A stretch of DNA of 58,973 nucleotides from positions 1 to 58,973 of the forward strand of contig JAEYTY010000125.1 of the NCBI GenBank assembly GCA_023433775.1, written 5' to 3'. This document shows positions 17,189-26,613 of this stretch, piece by piece. Numbering within the stretch: position 1 is the stretch's first letter; each line of letters starts with the position of its first letter. Origin of the DNA: Pseudomonadota bacterium. GTDB lineage: Bacteria; Pseudomonadota; Alphaproteobacteria; Rhizobiales; Devosiaceae. The notes under the pieces are model-generated. The model searched no databases. It saw only the letters and a list, made by a program, of their open reading frames with translations, and had not been told where the DNA came from. Position numbers and translations under genes: made by a program.

Positions 17189-18315
17189 GCTGCGCCTCCT
17201 GCCTGGCGGGGTGCATTGCGCCCATAGGCGGTGATTTCACCCGCAACCTTGCCCAGGGGCAGGATGCGTCCCGCCGCGCCGCGTTCGATGGCTTCTTTTG
17301 GCATTCCGAACACAACCGAGCTTGCTTCATCCTGCGCGATCGTGGCGCTACCCATCTGCCGCATTTCCAAAAGGCCACGCGCACCATCGTCGCCCATGCC
17401 GGTCAATATGATGCCCAGCGCATTGCGCCCGGCAGATTGGGCGGTGGAGCGGAAGAGGACGTCGACCGAGGGCCGGTGGCGCGAGACCGGGTGACCATCG
17501 ACAATTTTGACGGTGTAGCGCGAGCCATTGCGCACGAGCAGCATGTGAAAGTTTCCCGGCGCGATGAGGACATGTCCATGCTGGACCAGATCACCATCTT
17601 CGGCCTCCTTGACCTCGACGGCGCAGGTGGAATTGAGCCGGCGCGCGAAGGCGCCGGTGAAATTTTCCGGCATATGCTGGACGATCAGGATCGCGGGGCT
17701 ATCGGCGGGCAGTGCTTCGAGCACAGCGCGCAGAGCCTCGGTGCCCCCGGTCGAGGCGCCAATGGAAACGATGGGTTCGGTGACCGGCATACGGGCAATA
17801 AGGCTTTCGCGGCGCGCGTCCGATATGGCTGGAATGATGCCATCGGCGGTGAGCTTGGCTTCGACCGCCAGCGCCGGCGCTTGTTTCTTGGCGCCGCGCA
17901 GCTTGGTTTGAACGGCAGATTTGGCGGCCTGGCAGATGCGGCTGCGCGATTCCTGGAGGAAATGAGCCGTGTCGATGCGTGGCTTGGGCACGACATCGAC
18001 TGCGCCCGCCTCAAGCGCCTGCATCAGGGTATCGGAGCCGGCCTGGGCATGGCTGGAACAGATGACGACCGGAATGGGCCGCTGTGACATGATCTTGCGC
18101 AGGAAGGTCAGCCCATCCATGCGCGGCAGTTCGATATCGAGGAAAATGACATCGGGCACTTCCTGGCGGATGCGCTCGACCGCGATATAGGGATCGGCGG
18201 CGGTGGCCATGACCTCAAGGTCGGGGTCGGACGCGATAATATCGCTCAGTGTCGTGCGGACCGAGGCACTGTCATCGACGATAAGAACGCGGATTTTAGA
18301 CGAACTGGAACTCAT
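17185..18315 (-). CDS. cheB: Chemotaxis protein-glutamate methylesterase CheB
   Basis: Two-domain adaptation enzyme of 376 residues that demethylates receptors. The N-terminal receiver domain has VLIVDDSASVR and the phospho-acceptor Asp60 in FLDIELPRMDG. A linker of about 50 residues leads to the methylesterase domain, whose catalytic triad is Ser188 (GASTGG), His214 (VQHMPE) and Asp309/310 (TGMGDDGA). It lies six bases after cheR and overlaps the next gene by four bases (ATGA). Confidence 0.95.
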   Translation of the reverse strand: MSSSSSKIRVLIVDDSASVRTTLSDIIASDPDLEVMATAADPYIAVERIRQEVPDVIFLDIELPRMDGLTFLRKIMSQRPIPVVICSSHAQAGSDTLMQALEAGAVDVVPKPRIDTAHFLQESRSRICQAAKSAVQTKLRGAKKQAPALAVEAKLTADGIIPAISDARRESLIARMPVTEPIVSIGASTGGTEALRAVLEALPADSPAILIVQHMPENFTGAFARRLNSTCAVEVKEAEDGDLVQHGHVLIAPGNFHMLLVRNGSRYTVKIVDGHPVSRHRPSVDVLFRSTAQSAGRNALGIILTGMGDDGARGLLEMRQMGSATIAQDEASSVVFGMPKEAIERGAAGRILPLGKVAGEITAYGRNAPRQAGGAA

Positions 18316-18321
18316 GACACC

Positions 18322-19197
18322 CTAGACCCGCTGGAAAACAGCCGGTGCAACCTGCCGCACGCTGACGGACGTACCGATCATAGACTCAGAATGACCAAGC
18401 AAAAGATAACCGCCGGGCCGAAGGTGGCTAACAAGGCGCGAGATAACTGCTGCCTGATCGGTCTTGTCGAAATAGATCAGCACATTGCGCAGCAGGATGA
18501 TGTCCACATCGCGGTCGTAGGGATAAGTCTCGTCCATCAGATTGAGCCGGTGGAACTGCACCAGGCGGCGCAATTCGGGGACGATGCGCACATTGGGGCG
18601 CAGACCGGCCTTGCGTGACCACATGAGGTAGCGGTTCTGGAACTCCGCTGGCACCGGTGCGATCTGGTCGGAGGGATAGACGCCGCTCTGTGCCTGTTCG
18701 AGCACGTCAGTCGAAATATCGGTGCCCAGAATGGAGAAGCGGAAATTGCGTTGGCGCTGGGCTATGTCAGCCATGACCATGGCCGTCGTATAGGCCTCGG
18801 CGCCGGTGGAGGCGGCTGCGCTCCAGAGCTTGAGAAGCGGGTTGCGCTCGCGGGAGCGCAATTCGAGCAGAGCCGGCACCATGATCGAGCGCATGAGATG
18901 GAAATGCTCGAGTTCACGGAAGAAGTCGGTCTTGTTGGTGGTGACGACATTGATGAGGAACATCAGTTCCTGCTCAAGCCCATCGCGGTGGAACAGATAA
19001 TTGCAATAGGCCGCGAAGGTCGGCATTTCGAGGACGCGCAGGCGACGGCGCAGGCGGCCTTCGACCATGAGGCGCTTGGCGGGTGGCAGGCGAATGCCGG
19101 TTTCCTCGGTGACGACCTTGGCGATACGCGCAAAGTCGGCTGGGCTGAGGTGATCCTCGCCATCATCTTCAGGCACGGACTGGGACAAGAGAGCCAA
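18322..19197 (-). CDS. cheR: Chemotaxis glutamate O-methyltransferase CheR
   Basis: S-adenosylmethionine-dependent methyltransferase of 291 residues acting on receptor glutamates. An N-terminal helical domain (to about residue 90) precedes the catalytic domain with TTNKTDFFRE, LWSAAASTGAEAYTTAM, ILGTDIS and LRNVLIYFDK. The AdoMet loop reads GAEAYT instead of the usual GEEPYS, so one of the two Glu residues is lost. That is a mild oddity, since other motifs are intact. There is no C-terminal TPR or pentapeptide-binding extension beyond the core. Confidence 0.93.
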   Translation of the reverse strand: MALLSQSVPEDDGEDHLSPADFARIAKVVTEETGIRLPPAKRLMVEGRLRRRLRVLEMPTFAAYCNYLFHRDGLEQELMFLINVVTTNKTDFFRELEHFHLMRSIMVPALLELRSRERNPLLKLWSAAASTGAEAYTTAMVMADIAQRQRNFRFSILGTDISTDVLEQAQSGVYPSDQIAPVPAEFQNRYLMWSRKAGLRPNVRIVPELRRLVQFHRLNLMDETYPYDRDVDIILLRNVLIYFDKTDQAAVISRLVSHLRPGGYLLLGHSESMIGTSVSVRQVAPAVFQRV

Positions 19198-19248
19198 GAT
19201 CTACTCCGAACAATGGACCATGTCCCGCAGGGCATGGACAGGTCTCTT

Positions 19249-19710
19249 TCAGGCGGCGGACAGAATGCCGGTGCTATCGCCAAGCAGGCGCTCAAGATCG
19301 AGGACGGTGACGAACCTGCCATTGCGCCGGCCAATGCCTTCGATGCAGTGGTCGCTCCAGCCGGTATTGATGACCGGCGGGGGATCGAGCGTGTCGCTAT
19401 CGAGCACGGTCACCTCGAAAACCCGGTCGGCACGCAGACCGATGGTTATTTCGCCCGTGGGTCCGTTGACCGAGAGCACCAGAATACGGGTGTTCTCGGT
19501 GTCCTCGGCGGCCACGATGCCAAGAGTCTGACGCAGGTCGACAACCGGAATGCCCTTGCCGCGCACATCGATCATGCCGAGAAGATTTTCGGGTGAGCGC
19601 GGCAGGCGGGATATTGGCCGCATGTCGAGGATTTCCTGCACCTTGGTGACGGGGGCCGCAAACACTTCGTCTGCGACGCCCAGGGTGACATATTGGGTGA
19701 GTTCAGCCAT
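19249..19710 (-). CDS. cheW: CheW adaptor (second copy)
   Basis: CheW/SH3-like coupling protein of 153 residues linking CheA to receptors. It shows YVTLGVADEVFAAPVTKVQEILDM, RSPENLLGMIDVRGKGIPVVDLRQTLG and the closing FVTVLDLERLL. It is followed by cheR after 51 bases and preceded closely by a receptor gene. The operon encodes two different CheW proteins, one on each side of the receptor pair. Confidence 0.92.
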   Translation of the reverse strand: MAELTQYVTLGVADEVFAAPVTKVQEILDMRPISRLPRSPENLLGMIDVRGKGIPVVDLRQTLGIVAAEDTENTRILVLSVNGPTGEITIGLRADRVFEVTVLDSDTLDPPPVINTGWSDHCIEGIGRRNGRFVTVLDLERLLGDSTGILSAA

Positions 19711-19719
19711 GGCCTGTTC

Positions 19720-21546
19720 CTATGCCGCACCGCGGCGGGTGTATTCGGCATCCAGCGCATCGGCGCTGTCGTCGAGTGCAATATCGAAGCCACCGCCCTT
19801 GGTCGTTGCCGCACGGGCCGACTTGGCCGGCTTCATGTGCGGAGCCTTTGAGAGGACGGCTTCGCGGATGTCGGAGTTTGCAGCGGCTTCCGGGGCAGCG
19901 GCGCTGCGCGCGGAGGCGGCGTCGACGCGGAAGTAGCTGATTGCCGATTGCAGATGTTCGGCCTGGCTGGCCAGTTCTTCTGCGGTCGAGGACATTTCCT
20001 CGGCGGCGGAAGTATTCTGCTGGGTGACCTTGTCGAGCTGCTGAATGGCCGTGTTGATCTGGGCTGCACCGGCATTCTGCTCGCGGCTGCCGGCGGAGAT
20101 TTCTTCCACCAGTTCAGCCGTGCGCTGAATATCGGGAACCAGACGGGACAGCATTTCGCCAGCGGACTGGGCGGCCTTGACCGTGGTGCCGGAGAGCGTC
20201 GAGATCTCTGCGGCGGCAGCCTGGCTGCGTTCGGCGAGCTTGCGCACCTCGGAGGCGACGACCGCAAAGCCACGGCCATGTTCACCGGCACGAGCAGCTT
20301 CCACCGCAGCGTTGAGGGCGAGAAGGTCAGTTTGGCGGGCAATTTCCTGCACCACCATGATCTTTTCGGCGATGGTCTGCATGGCATTGACCGCGTTATC
20401 GACGGCTTCGCCCGAAGCAATCGCGTCGGCAGCGGACTGGCGGGCGATTTTTTCGGTCTGGGTGGCGTTATCGGCGGACTGCTTGATGGTGGAAGCCATT
20501 TCTTCCATCGAAGCGGATGCCTCTTCGGTGGACGAAGCCTGTTCGGCGGCGCCCTGGCTCAGCTGTTCGGCCGTCGCCGACATTTCCTGCGAACCGGAGG
20601 CGACATTGCGGGCGGCGGCCATGGCATCGGCGACGACGTCACGCAGACGCCCGACCATGCGCTCGAGGGCAAGACCCAAAGTGTCCTTGTCGGAAAGCGG
20701 CGCGGGGCGGACGGTGAGGTCGCCATCGGCGATCTGGTCGGCGACCGCTGCGGTCTGGCGCAGATTGGTGGTCATGGTGTTGAGCGCGTTCACCAGGACT
20801 TCGACCTCGTCACCGGAATTGACGGTGATGTTCCTCGATACATCGCCGATGGCGACAGCATTGGCGAAGTCAGTCGCCGTGGTGAGGTTGCGTTTGATGC
20901 CATTGGTGATGAGCAGCACGATAAAGGCAGCAATGGCTGTTACCAGCACGCTGACGATGATCATTACCCAGGTCAAAAGGCCAAAAAGGGCCTCGCCCTC
21001 TTCCTTGAGGTGGTGGGCAGCCTTCAGCTGATAGGAGGAGAGCTCGGAGATCGCCTCGGTGGTCGGATCTATGGCAGCGTAGAGCTGGCTATCGGCAAAG
21101 CTTGCAAGCGCCAGTTCATCACGCTTGGTGAGGATATCTTCGAGCTGGGCGACCTTGCGATCGGCTTCAACCTTGCTTGCATCGACGCGGTCGGCAATGG
21201 CCGCTTCTTCGGCATTGAGATTAGTGGCCCGGTATTTGTCCCAGTGCTCGTCGATGACCTCACGGGCATTGTGCACGCGGGTGGTTGCCTCGGACCAGCT
21301 CAGCGAGCCGGAGGAGACGCGGTGGGTGGTGTCGACAATGTCGATTGCATAGGCGTCGGAGACAAATTTGAGTTCTTCCAGCGGCACGACGCGTTCGTCG
21401 TGAATGGAGAGCATGGCGTGGTCCATGCTGCTCATTCCGAAGAAGCCCACCCCGCCGACAATGCCGGCGATGGTGATGCTTGAGGCCAGTTGAAGTGCCA
21501 GGATCTTGGCCGGGATAGACCGGAAGACGGAACGGTGACTAGTCAT
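19720..21546 (-). CDS. Methyl-accepting chemotaxis protein with 4HB-like sensor
   Basis: Inner-membrane receptor of 608 residues. TM1 lies at about residues 14-38. A short helical periplasmic domain of about 150 residues of the four-helix-bundle type follows, then TM2 (LFGLLTWVMIIVSVLVTAIA), a HAMP segment with LVNALNTMTTNLRQT, and a signalling domain with the tip IARQTDLLALNAAVEAARAG. The signalling domain is nearly identical to that of the next receptor, while the sensor is unrelated. The C-terminus is DALDAEYTRRGAA and lacks a WxxF-type pentapeptide. Ten bases separate it from cheW. Confidence 0.94.
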   Translation of the reverse strand: MTSHRSVFRSIPAKILALQLASSITIAGIVGGVGFFGMSSMDHAMLSIHDERVVPLEELKFVSDAYAIDIVDTTHRVSSGSLSWSEATTRVHNAREVIDEHWDKYRATNLNAEEAAIADRVDASKVEADRKVAQLEDILTKRDELALASFADSQLYAAIDPTTEAISELSSYQLKAAHHLKEEGEALFGLLTWVMIIVSVLVTAIAAFIVLLITNGIKRNLTTATDFANAVAIGDVSRNITVNSGDEVEVLVNALNTMTTNLRQTAAVADQIADGDLTVRPAPLSDKDTLGLALERMVGRLRDVVADAMAAARNVASGSQEMSATAEQLSQGAAEQASSTEEASASMEEMASTIKQSADNATQTEKIARQSAADAIASGEAVDNAVNAMQTIAEKIMVVQEIARQTDLLALNAAVEAARAGEHGRGFAVVASEVRKLAERSQAAAAEISTLSGTTVKAAQSAGEMLSRLVPDIQRTAELVEEISAGSREQNAGAAQINTAIQQLDKVTQQNTSAAEEMSSTAEELASQAEHLQSAISYFRVDAASARSAAAPEAAANSDIREAVLSKAPHMKPAKSARAATTKGGGFDIALDDSADALDAEYTRRGAA

Positions 21547-21576
21547 CGTAATTCCCTTCTAGGATTGCCAGTCGGA

Positions 21577-21600
21577 CCCGGCCCCTTTCTGGCGGCCGGG
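21577..21600. other. Hairpin in the gap between the two receptor genes
   Basis: CCCGGCC (21577-21583) and GGCCGGG (21594-21600) form a 7-bp G/C stem in the 74-bp spacer. No T-run is present on the coding (minus) side, so it may tune mRNA stability between the receptors and does not look like a terminator. Confidence 0.5.
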
Positions 21601-21620
21601 ACGTTATCGAGGAAGCAAGA

Positions 21621-23708
21621 TCAAGCGGCACCGCGGCGGACGAAATCGTCGTCGAGATCGTCAGCGCCTTCGCCCATGTCGAGATCGAAGCCGCCGGAGC
21701 CGGCCTTGATCTTTGAGCGAGCTGGCTTGGCCTTGAGGGCCATATGCGGGGCGCTGGCCATGATGGCGGCCTTGATGTCGCGGTTTGGTGCGACATTGGT
21801 ATTCACCGCTGCCCCAGCATCGAGACGGAAGTAGCTGATGGCGGCCTGGAGCTGTTCGGCCTGGCTGGCCAGCTCCTCGGCAGTCGAGGACATTTCCTCG
21901 GCGGCAGAGGTGTTCTGCTGGGTGACCTTGTCGAGCTGCTGGATGGCCGTGTTGATCTGGGCGGCACCAGCATTCTGTTCGCGGCTGCCGGCGGTGATTT
22001 CTTCCACCAGTTCAGCCGTGCGCTGGATGTCGGGGACCAGCTTGCCGAGCATTTCGCCAGCCGACTGGGCAGCCTTGACCGTGGTGCCGGAGAGCGTCGA
22101 GATTTCGGCGGCGGCAGCCTGGCTGCGTTCGGCGAGCTTGCGCACTTCGGAGGCAACGACCGCAAAGCCACGGCCATGTTCGCCGGCACGGGCGGCTTCC
22201 ACCGCAGCGTTGAGGGCGAGCAGATCGGTCTGGCGGGCGATTTCCTGCACGACCATGATCTTTTCAGCGATGGTCTGCATGGCCGAAACGGCGCCGTTGA
22301 CGGCCTCGCCCGAGGCAATCGCGTCGGCAGCGGACTGGCGGGCGATCTTTTCGGTCTGGGCAGCGTTGTCAGCCGACTGCTTGATGGTGGAGGCCATTTC
22401 TTCCATCGAGGCGGATGCCTCTTCGGTGGACGACGCCTGTTCAGTGGCACCCTGGCTCAGCTGTTCGGCGGTGGCCGACATTTCCTGGCTACCGGAGGCG
22501 ACATTGCGGGCGGCGCCGGTGACTTCGGACACCACTTCGCGCAGCTTGGCGGTCATGGTGTTGAGCGTGCGGACCACGTCGCCCACTTCGTCGTCGGACT
22601 TGACCTCGGCAGTGGCCGAGAGATTGCCGCTGGCGACCTCTTCGGCCAGACGCACAGCGCTGGAAAGAGCGCGCGAGATCGACACAACGATCCAGGTTGC
22701 GGCAACAGCGGCGATGATGATGGAGCCGATGAGCAGCGCAATGAGGAACATGCGGCTGGTTTCGTAGAGGCTGTTGGCCTCGGTGAGGGCCGTGTTGACG
22801 GTTACCTCATTGCGATCAACGATGGTGTTGATCAGCTCGTTGGCCTGCTCGCGGAGCGGGGCGCCGACATTGTCCACCAGTTCGCTGGCATTGTACTGTG
22901 AGCGCTGGATGGCAACCGCGTTGCCCTTTTCCATGGCGGCGAACATGGCGTCGAAATTGGCGCGCAGTTCGGCAACAAGCGCGGTTTCGGCAGGGCCGAC
23001 GGCACGGGCCAGGCGATCAATATTGGGCTGGAGGCGTTCGCGGACGCCGGCGAAGTCATTATACCATTCGTCCTGCTTTGCCGGATTGCTTGCGGCCAGC
23101 AGCACGTTGCGGTGCTGACGGAACACGTCGCTGGCATCGAGGAACAGTGAACTTGCAGCTTCGTAGGCCGGGAATGCGCCGAGATCACCCGAGCTGACGC
23201 GCGAGGACAGCATGGGCAGGAGCTTGGCCATGGTGTTTTCGAGCGCCGTGATAGAGGCTGAACCTTCGCTGGTCGTAATCGCGAAGGCGGCCGTGTCGGT
23301 GTTCTTCAGCGCCTCGGCCTTGGCCGTGGTCAGTGTCGACCAGTAGGAGTCGAGCGTCGAAATGAAGTTCTGCATGTCGCTGATATTGTCAGCATTGTTG
23401 AACTTGCTGGCGAGGTCCTGCGCAGAAGCGGTCAGCAGCTCATATTCCTGCTGCATGGACGCCTGGAGAGCGTTCAGCTCGGCCTCGTCATTGCTGAGGA
23501 TCATGGCGCGCATGTCGTTTGAAATTGCAGTCAGCTCGTTCTGCATTTCCTTGAGCGTAAGCGACCGTGCGATCGGCCCTTCCACCACGCTTGCCATGGA
23601 CTGATTGATCGTCCCCAAGCCCTGCAGGGCCATGAACATGCTGGCGCCGGAAAGACCGACGACGGTGACGAACGTCGCTGCCAGCTTGGTTTTGATGGTA
23701 AGTCTCAC
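21621..23708 (-). CDS. Methyl-accepting chemotaxis protein with long helical sensor
   Basis: Inner-membrane receptor of 695 residues. TM1 is near residues 9-30 (LAATFVTVVGLSGASMFMALQ). About 280 residues of helical periplasmic sequence follow, longer than a 4HB and possibly a HBM-type double bundle, then TM2 (FLIALLIGSIIIAAVAATWIV), HAMP and the signalling domain with tip IARQTDLLALNAAVEAARAG. The last residues, DDLDDDFVRRGAA, resemble those of the neighbouring receptor. Its ATG overlaps the stop of the upstream cheW by four bases. Confidence 0.94.
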   Translation of the reverse strand: MRLTIKTKLAATFVTVVGLSGASMFMALQGLGTINQSMASVVEGPIARSLTLKEMQNELTAISNDMRAMILSNDEAELNALQASMQQEYELLTASAQDLASKFNNADNISDMQNFISTLDSYWSTLTTAKAEALKNTDTAAFAITTSEGSASITALENTMAKLLPMLSSRVSSGDLGAFPAYEAASSLFLDASDVFRQHRNVLLAASNPAKQDEWYNDFAGVRERLQPNIDRLARAVGPAETALVAELRANFDAMFAAMEKGNAVAIQRSQYNASELVDNVGAPLREQANELINTIVDRNEVTVNTALTEANSLYETSRMFLIALLIGSIIIAAVAATWIVVSISRALSSAVRLAEEVASGNLSATAEVKSDDEVGDVVRTLNTMTAKLREVVSEVTGAARNVASGSQEMSATAEQLSQGATEQASSTEEASASMEEMASTIKQSADNAAQTEKIARQSAADAIASGEAVNGAVSAMQTIAEKIMVVQEIARQTDLLALNAAVEAARAGEHGRGFAVVASEVRKLAERSQAAAAEISTLSGTTVKAAQSAGEMLGKLVPDIQRTAELVEEITAGSREQNAGAAQINTAIQQLDKVTQQNTSAAEEMSSTAEELASQAEQLQAAISYFRLDAGAAVNTNVAPNRDIKAAIMASAPHMALKAKPARSKIKAGSGGFDLDMGEGADDLDDDFVRRGAA

Positions 23709-24205
23709 GATGCAGACCTTTCTTCTGATGCTGCGGAGGACGGGCTTCTGCCGTCCGTAATCTGGAAAATGCGTTCCATGTCGGGGATGATGATGAAGCC
23801 GCCATTGCGCTTGCCGATGCCCTTCACAAATTCGGGCCTCCAGCGCATACCGACCTTGGGTGCTTCCTCGATGGAAGCAGCCTCGATGTCGGTAACGTCG
23901 TGCACCTTGTCGGCGAGGATGCCGGCGATGGTGGGTTCTCCGTCCAGATCAACCTCCATGACGACAATGCGCGTATCCTCATCCGGTGGGGGCCGGTCCA
24001 TGCCGAACATGACGCGCAGGTCGGCCAGGGGCACGACGCGCCCTCGGACATTGATCAGGCCCGCCGCGAAGGTGGGGGCGTTTGGGACTTCGGTAATAGG
24101 GACGAGATCCAGGATCTCGCGGACCCGGCTGGCCTCGACCGCAAAGAGCTCGTCATGCAGGCGTATGGTAAGGGCCGTCATGGGCCCCTGCTCTGTCGTG
24201 GTCAT
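23705..24205 (-). CDS. cheW: CheW adaptor (first copy)
   Basis: CheW-domain coupling protein of 166 residues. It shows LTIRLHDELFAVEASRVREILDLVPITEVPNAP, FAAGLINVRGRVVPLADLRVMFG and GGFIIIPDMERIF, followed by a Ser-rich tail. It overlaps cheA upstream and a receptor downstream by four bases on each side, so translation is coupled. It is clearly divergent from the other CheW in this operon. Confidence 0.94.
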   Translation of the reverse strand: MTTTEQGPMTALTIRLHDELFAVEASRVREILDLVPITEVPNAPTFAAGLINVRGRVVPLADLRVMFGMDRPPPDEDTRIVVMEVDLDGEPTIAGILADKVHDVTDIEAASIEEAPKVGMRWRPEFVKGIGKRNGGFIIIPDMERIFQITDGRSPSSAASEERSAS

Positions 24206-26247
24206 GCGGCGTTCCCCATGGCAAGATTGCGGTCGACATAGCTCTGGCCAGAGGCGACCAGATGGGCGGTATCTAGGATTAGGGCCACCGAACCGTCGCC
24301 CAGGATTGTTGCACCCGAGAAAGATTTGACGTCCGAATGCAGCTTGGAGAGCTGCTTGATGACGGCCTGGTTGTTGCCAATGATCTGATCGACCACGAGG
24401 CCAACACGGCCTTCGCTGGACGAGACAATGACCACCTTGGGGTGCTCGTCGGCCTCGCCGGTGAGACCGAAGACTTCACGCAGACGCAGATAGGGTACGA
24501 GGCTGCCGCGGATATCGAGGAAGTTGCGACCCTTGGCATGGGCTTCGATGCCTTCGGGCAGTTCGACGCATTCTTCGACTGCCGCGAGCGGAATGGTGTA
24601 GCGGCCATTGCCGACGCGCACCAACATGCCATCGATGATGGCAAGGGTCAGCGGCAAGCGCAGGGTCATGGTGCTGCCCTTGCCCGGCGTGGTGGCCACA
24701 TCGATACTGCCACGCAGGCCGTCGATAGTGCGCTTGACCACATCCATGCCGACGCCGCGCCCGGAAAGCGAGGTCACTTCCTTGGCGGTGGAGAAGCCGG
24801 GGGCGAAAATCAGATGATGCAGTTCGCTGTCGGTCAGCTTGGTTTCGGGCGTGATGAGGCCGTTTTCCTCGGCCTTGGCGCGGATGCGGGCGGCATCGAG
24901 ACCAGCGCCGTCGTCCGAGACGGAGATGGCAACCTCAGCCCCGGAATAGACCGCGGAGAGCCGGACGACGCCCTTGGGCGACTTGCCGGCTGCGACACGC
25001 TTTTCCGCATTTTCGAGGCCGTGATCGACCGAGTTGCGGATGAGGTGAACCAGCGGATCGGCAAGCCGCTCGATCATGGTCTTGTCGAGTTCGGTGTCTT
25101 CGCCCGTGGTGATGAAATCGATCTGTTTTCCGAGTTCGGTCGACAGATCGTGGATCAGGCGGCGGAAGCGGCCGAACAGCGTGCCGATGGGCACCATCCG
25201 GATACCCATGGTCGTGTCGCGCAAGCCCGAAGACAGACGCTCTAGTTCTTCAGCGACATTCTTGAGGGAGGAGTCGGCGCTGAGAGCGGCGATCTGGCTG
25301 AGACGGGCCTGGGCGATAACGAGTTCGCCGACGCGATCCATCAGCTCGTCGAGCCGCTCGGCCGGGACGCGGAGGGAGGTGGCGGCGGGCCGTTCGGCAG
25401 TTTCGGGCTTTTCAGCGCGCGGGGCGCGGGGCGCCGGAGACTGCTCCGCAATCGTGGCCGGGGCAGCCACCGGCTCCGGCTCAGCAATTGCAGCGACGAC
25501 GGGCGCGGCGACCGGCGCGACGTCCGTGAGCTCGGTCAGCGTCAGCTCCATATTGTCGCGCAGGAAGAGGAAGACATCGTCGATGGCCCCTGTCGGGTCC
25601 TCGTGAACGATATCCACCTGCCAGCCGATATAGGGCACCTCGGGATCGAGGACGTCGATATCCGGAATCCGGTCACTCAGCGCGGTGACCGTGCAGGGAC
25701 CAATTTCGGACAGCTCGTCGATGAGCAGCAGCGGATTGGTGCCATAGGCCAGTGCGTCGGACGGCAGATGGAAGACCAGCCGCCAGGTTTTGGCAGCGCC
25801 TTTGGGTGGCTCGACCTTAGTCGTGGGCTGCGGTGCGGGTGGAGGAACCTCAGGTGCTGAGGCGACAGGAGGAGTTGCGCCATCAACGATCACGCGCAGA
25901 TCGGCAAGAATGCGGTCGCCGCCGGCCGTCTCGGAATCGGGGTTCTCGATCAAAAGGTGAATGTGGTCCTTGGCGTCGAGCGCCACCACGATCAGCGCGG
26001 CATTTGCCTGGCTTTGGCCCTTGCGGACACGATCAAAGGCCGTTTCGAATTCGTGTACGAAATCAGCCACAGCCGTGAAGCCGAACATGGCGCCCGACCC
26101 CTTGATGGTGTGCAGGGCGCGAAAGGTGGAATTGATGAGATCCGAATTGGAAGGGTCCTGCTCCAGATCGAGCAAGCCGGCCTCGAGCTGATCGAGCAGC
26201 TCGCGCGCCTCCTGGCGGAAAGTTTCGGCGGGGTCATTCATATTCAT
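24202..26247 (-). CDS. cheA: Chemotaxis histidine kinase CheA
   Basis: Sensor histidine kinase of 681 residues. The P1 domain carries the phosphorylated His46 in FRALHTIKGSGAMFGF. A Pro/Ala-rich linker surrounds a CheA P2-like region (about 160-250). P3 dimerisation helices begin at RVPAERLDELMDRVGELV. The P4 kinase has HLIRNSVDHGLE (N box), SDDGAGLD (G1) and GRGVGMDVVK (G2). The C-terminal CheW-like domain starts near LAIIDGMLVRVG. It overlaps both cheY and cheW by four bases. It should phosphorylate CheY and CheB of this operon. Confidence 0.96.
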   Translation of the reverse strand: MNMNDPAETFRQEARELLDQLEAGLLDLEQDPSNSDLINSTFRALHTIKGSGAMFGFTAVADFVHEFETAFDRVRKGQSQANAALIVVALDAKDHIHLLIENPDSETAGGDRILADLRVIVDGATPPVASAPEVPPPAPQPTTKVEPPKGAAKTWRLVFHLPSDALAYGTNPLLLIDELSEIGPCTVTALSDRIPDIDVLDPEVPYIGWQVDIVHEDPTGAIDDVFLFLRDNMELTLTELTDVAPVAAPVVAAIAEPEPVAAPATIAEQSPAPRAPRAEKPETAERPAATSLRVPAERLDELMDRVGELVIAQARLSQIAALSADSSLKNVAEELERLSSGLRDTTMGIRMVPIGTLFGRFRRLIHDLSTELGKQIDFITTGEDTELDKTMIERLADPLVHLIRNSVDHGLENAEKRVAAGKSPKGVVRLSAVYSGAEVAISVSDDGAGLDAARIRAKAEENGLITPETKLTDSELHHLIFAPGFSTAKEVTSLSGRGVGMDVVKRTIDGLRGSIDVATTPGKGSTMTLRLPLTLAIIDGMLVRVGNGRYTIPLAAVEECVELPEGIEAHAKGRNFLDIRGSLVPYLRLREVFGLTGEADEHPKVVIVSSSEGRVGLVVDQIIGNNQAVIKQLSKLHSDVKSFSGATILGDGSVALILDTAHLVASGQSYVDRNLAMGNAA

Positions 26248-26609
26248 GCGCCCGTTACCTTCTTGATGATCGCGAGAAGCTGGTCCTGCTTGAATGGCTT
26301 GACGATCCAGCCGGTCGCGCCCGCCTCCTTGGCCTGACGCTTGAGCTCCTCATCGGACTCAGTTGTCAGCAGGATGATCGGGATGCCCTTGCTCGAAGGG
26401 TGCTGGCGATATTTCCGGATGAACTCAATTCCATTGAGAACCGGCATGTTCAGATCAGTAATGACCGCGTGAACCGTGTTGCTGATTGCCTGATCGTAGC
26501 CTTCGGCGCCATTGGCAGCCTCGATCACGTCCAGGCCAGCCGAGGTGAGGGTCATGGCGACCATCTGCCGAATGGACGCGGAATCATCGATGGTCAAAAT
26601 CGTCTTCAT
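26244..26609 (-). CDS. cheY: Single-domain response regulator CheY
   Basis: Receiver domain of 121 residues. The acidic pair is Asp8-Asp9 (TIDDSASIRQMV), the phospho-acceptor Asp52 (ITDLNMPVLNG), the switch Thr is in LLTTESDEE and Lys104 is in WIVKPF. It lacks an output domain. The output (flagellar motor or other) is not settled because no flagellar gene lies in the window. It starts five bases after the STAS gene stop and overlaps cheA by four. Confidence 0.95.
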   Translation of the reverse strand: MKTILTIDDSASIRQMVAMTLTSAGLDVIEAANGAEGYDQAISNTVHAVITDLNMPVLNGIEFIRKYRQHPSSKGIPIILLTTESDEELKRQAKEAGATGWIVKPFKQDQLLAIIKKVTGA

Positions 26610-26613
26610 GCCC

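Noticed and set aside
19948..21483. 511-residue plus-strand open frame rich in Gly/Arg/His
   Set aside because: Antisense to the receptor gene, with low-complexity composition and no motif. A similar antisense frame lies over the second receptor.
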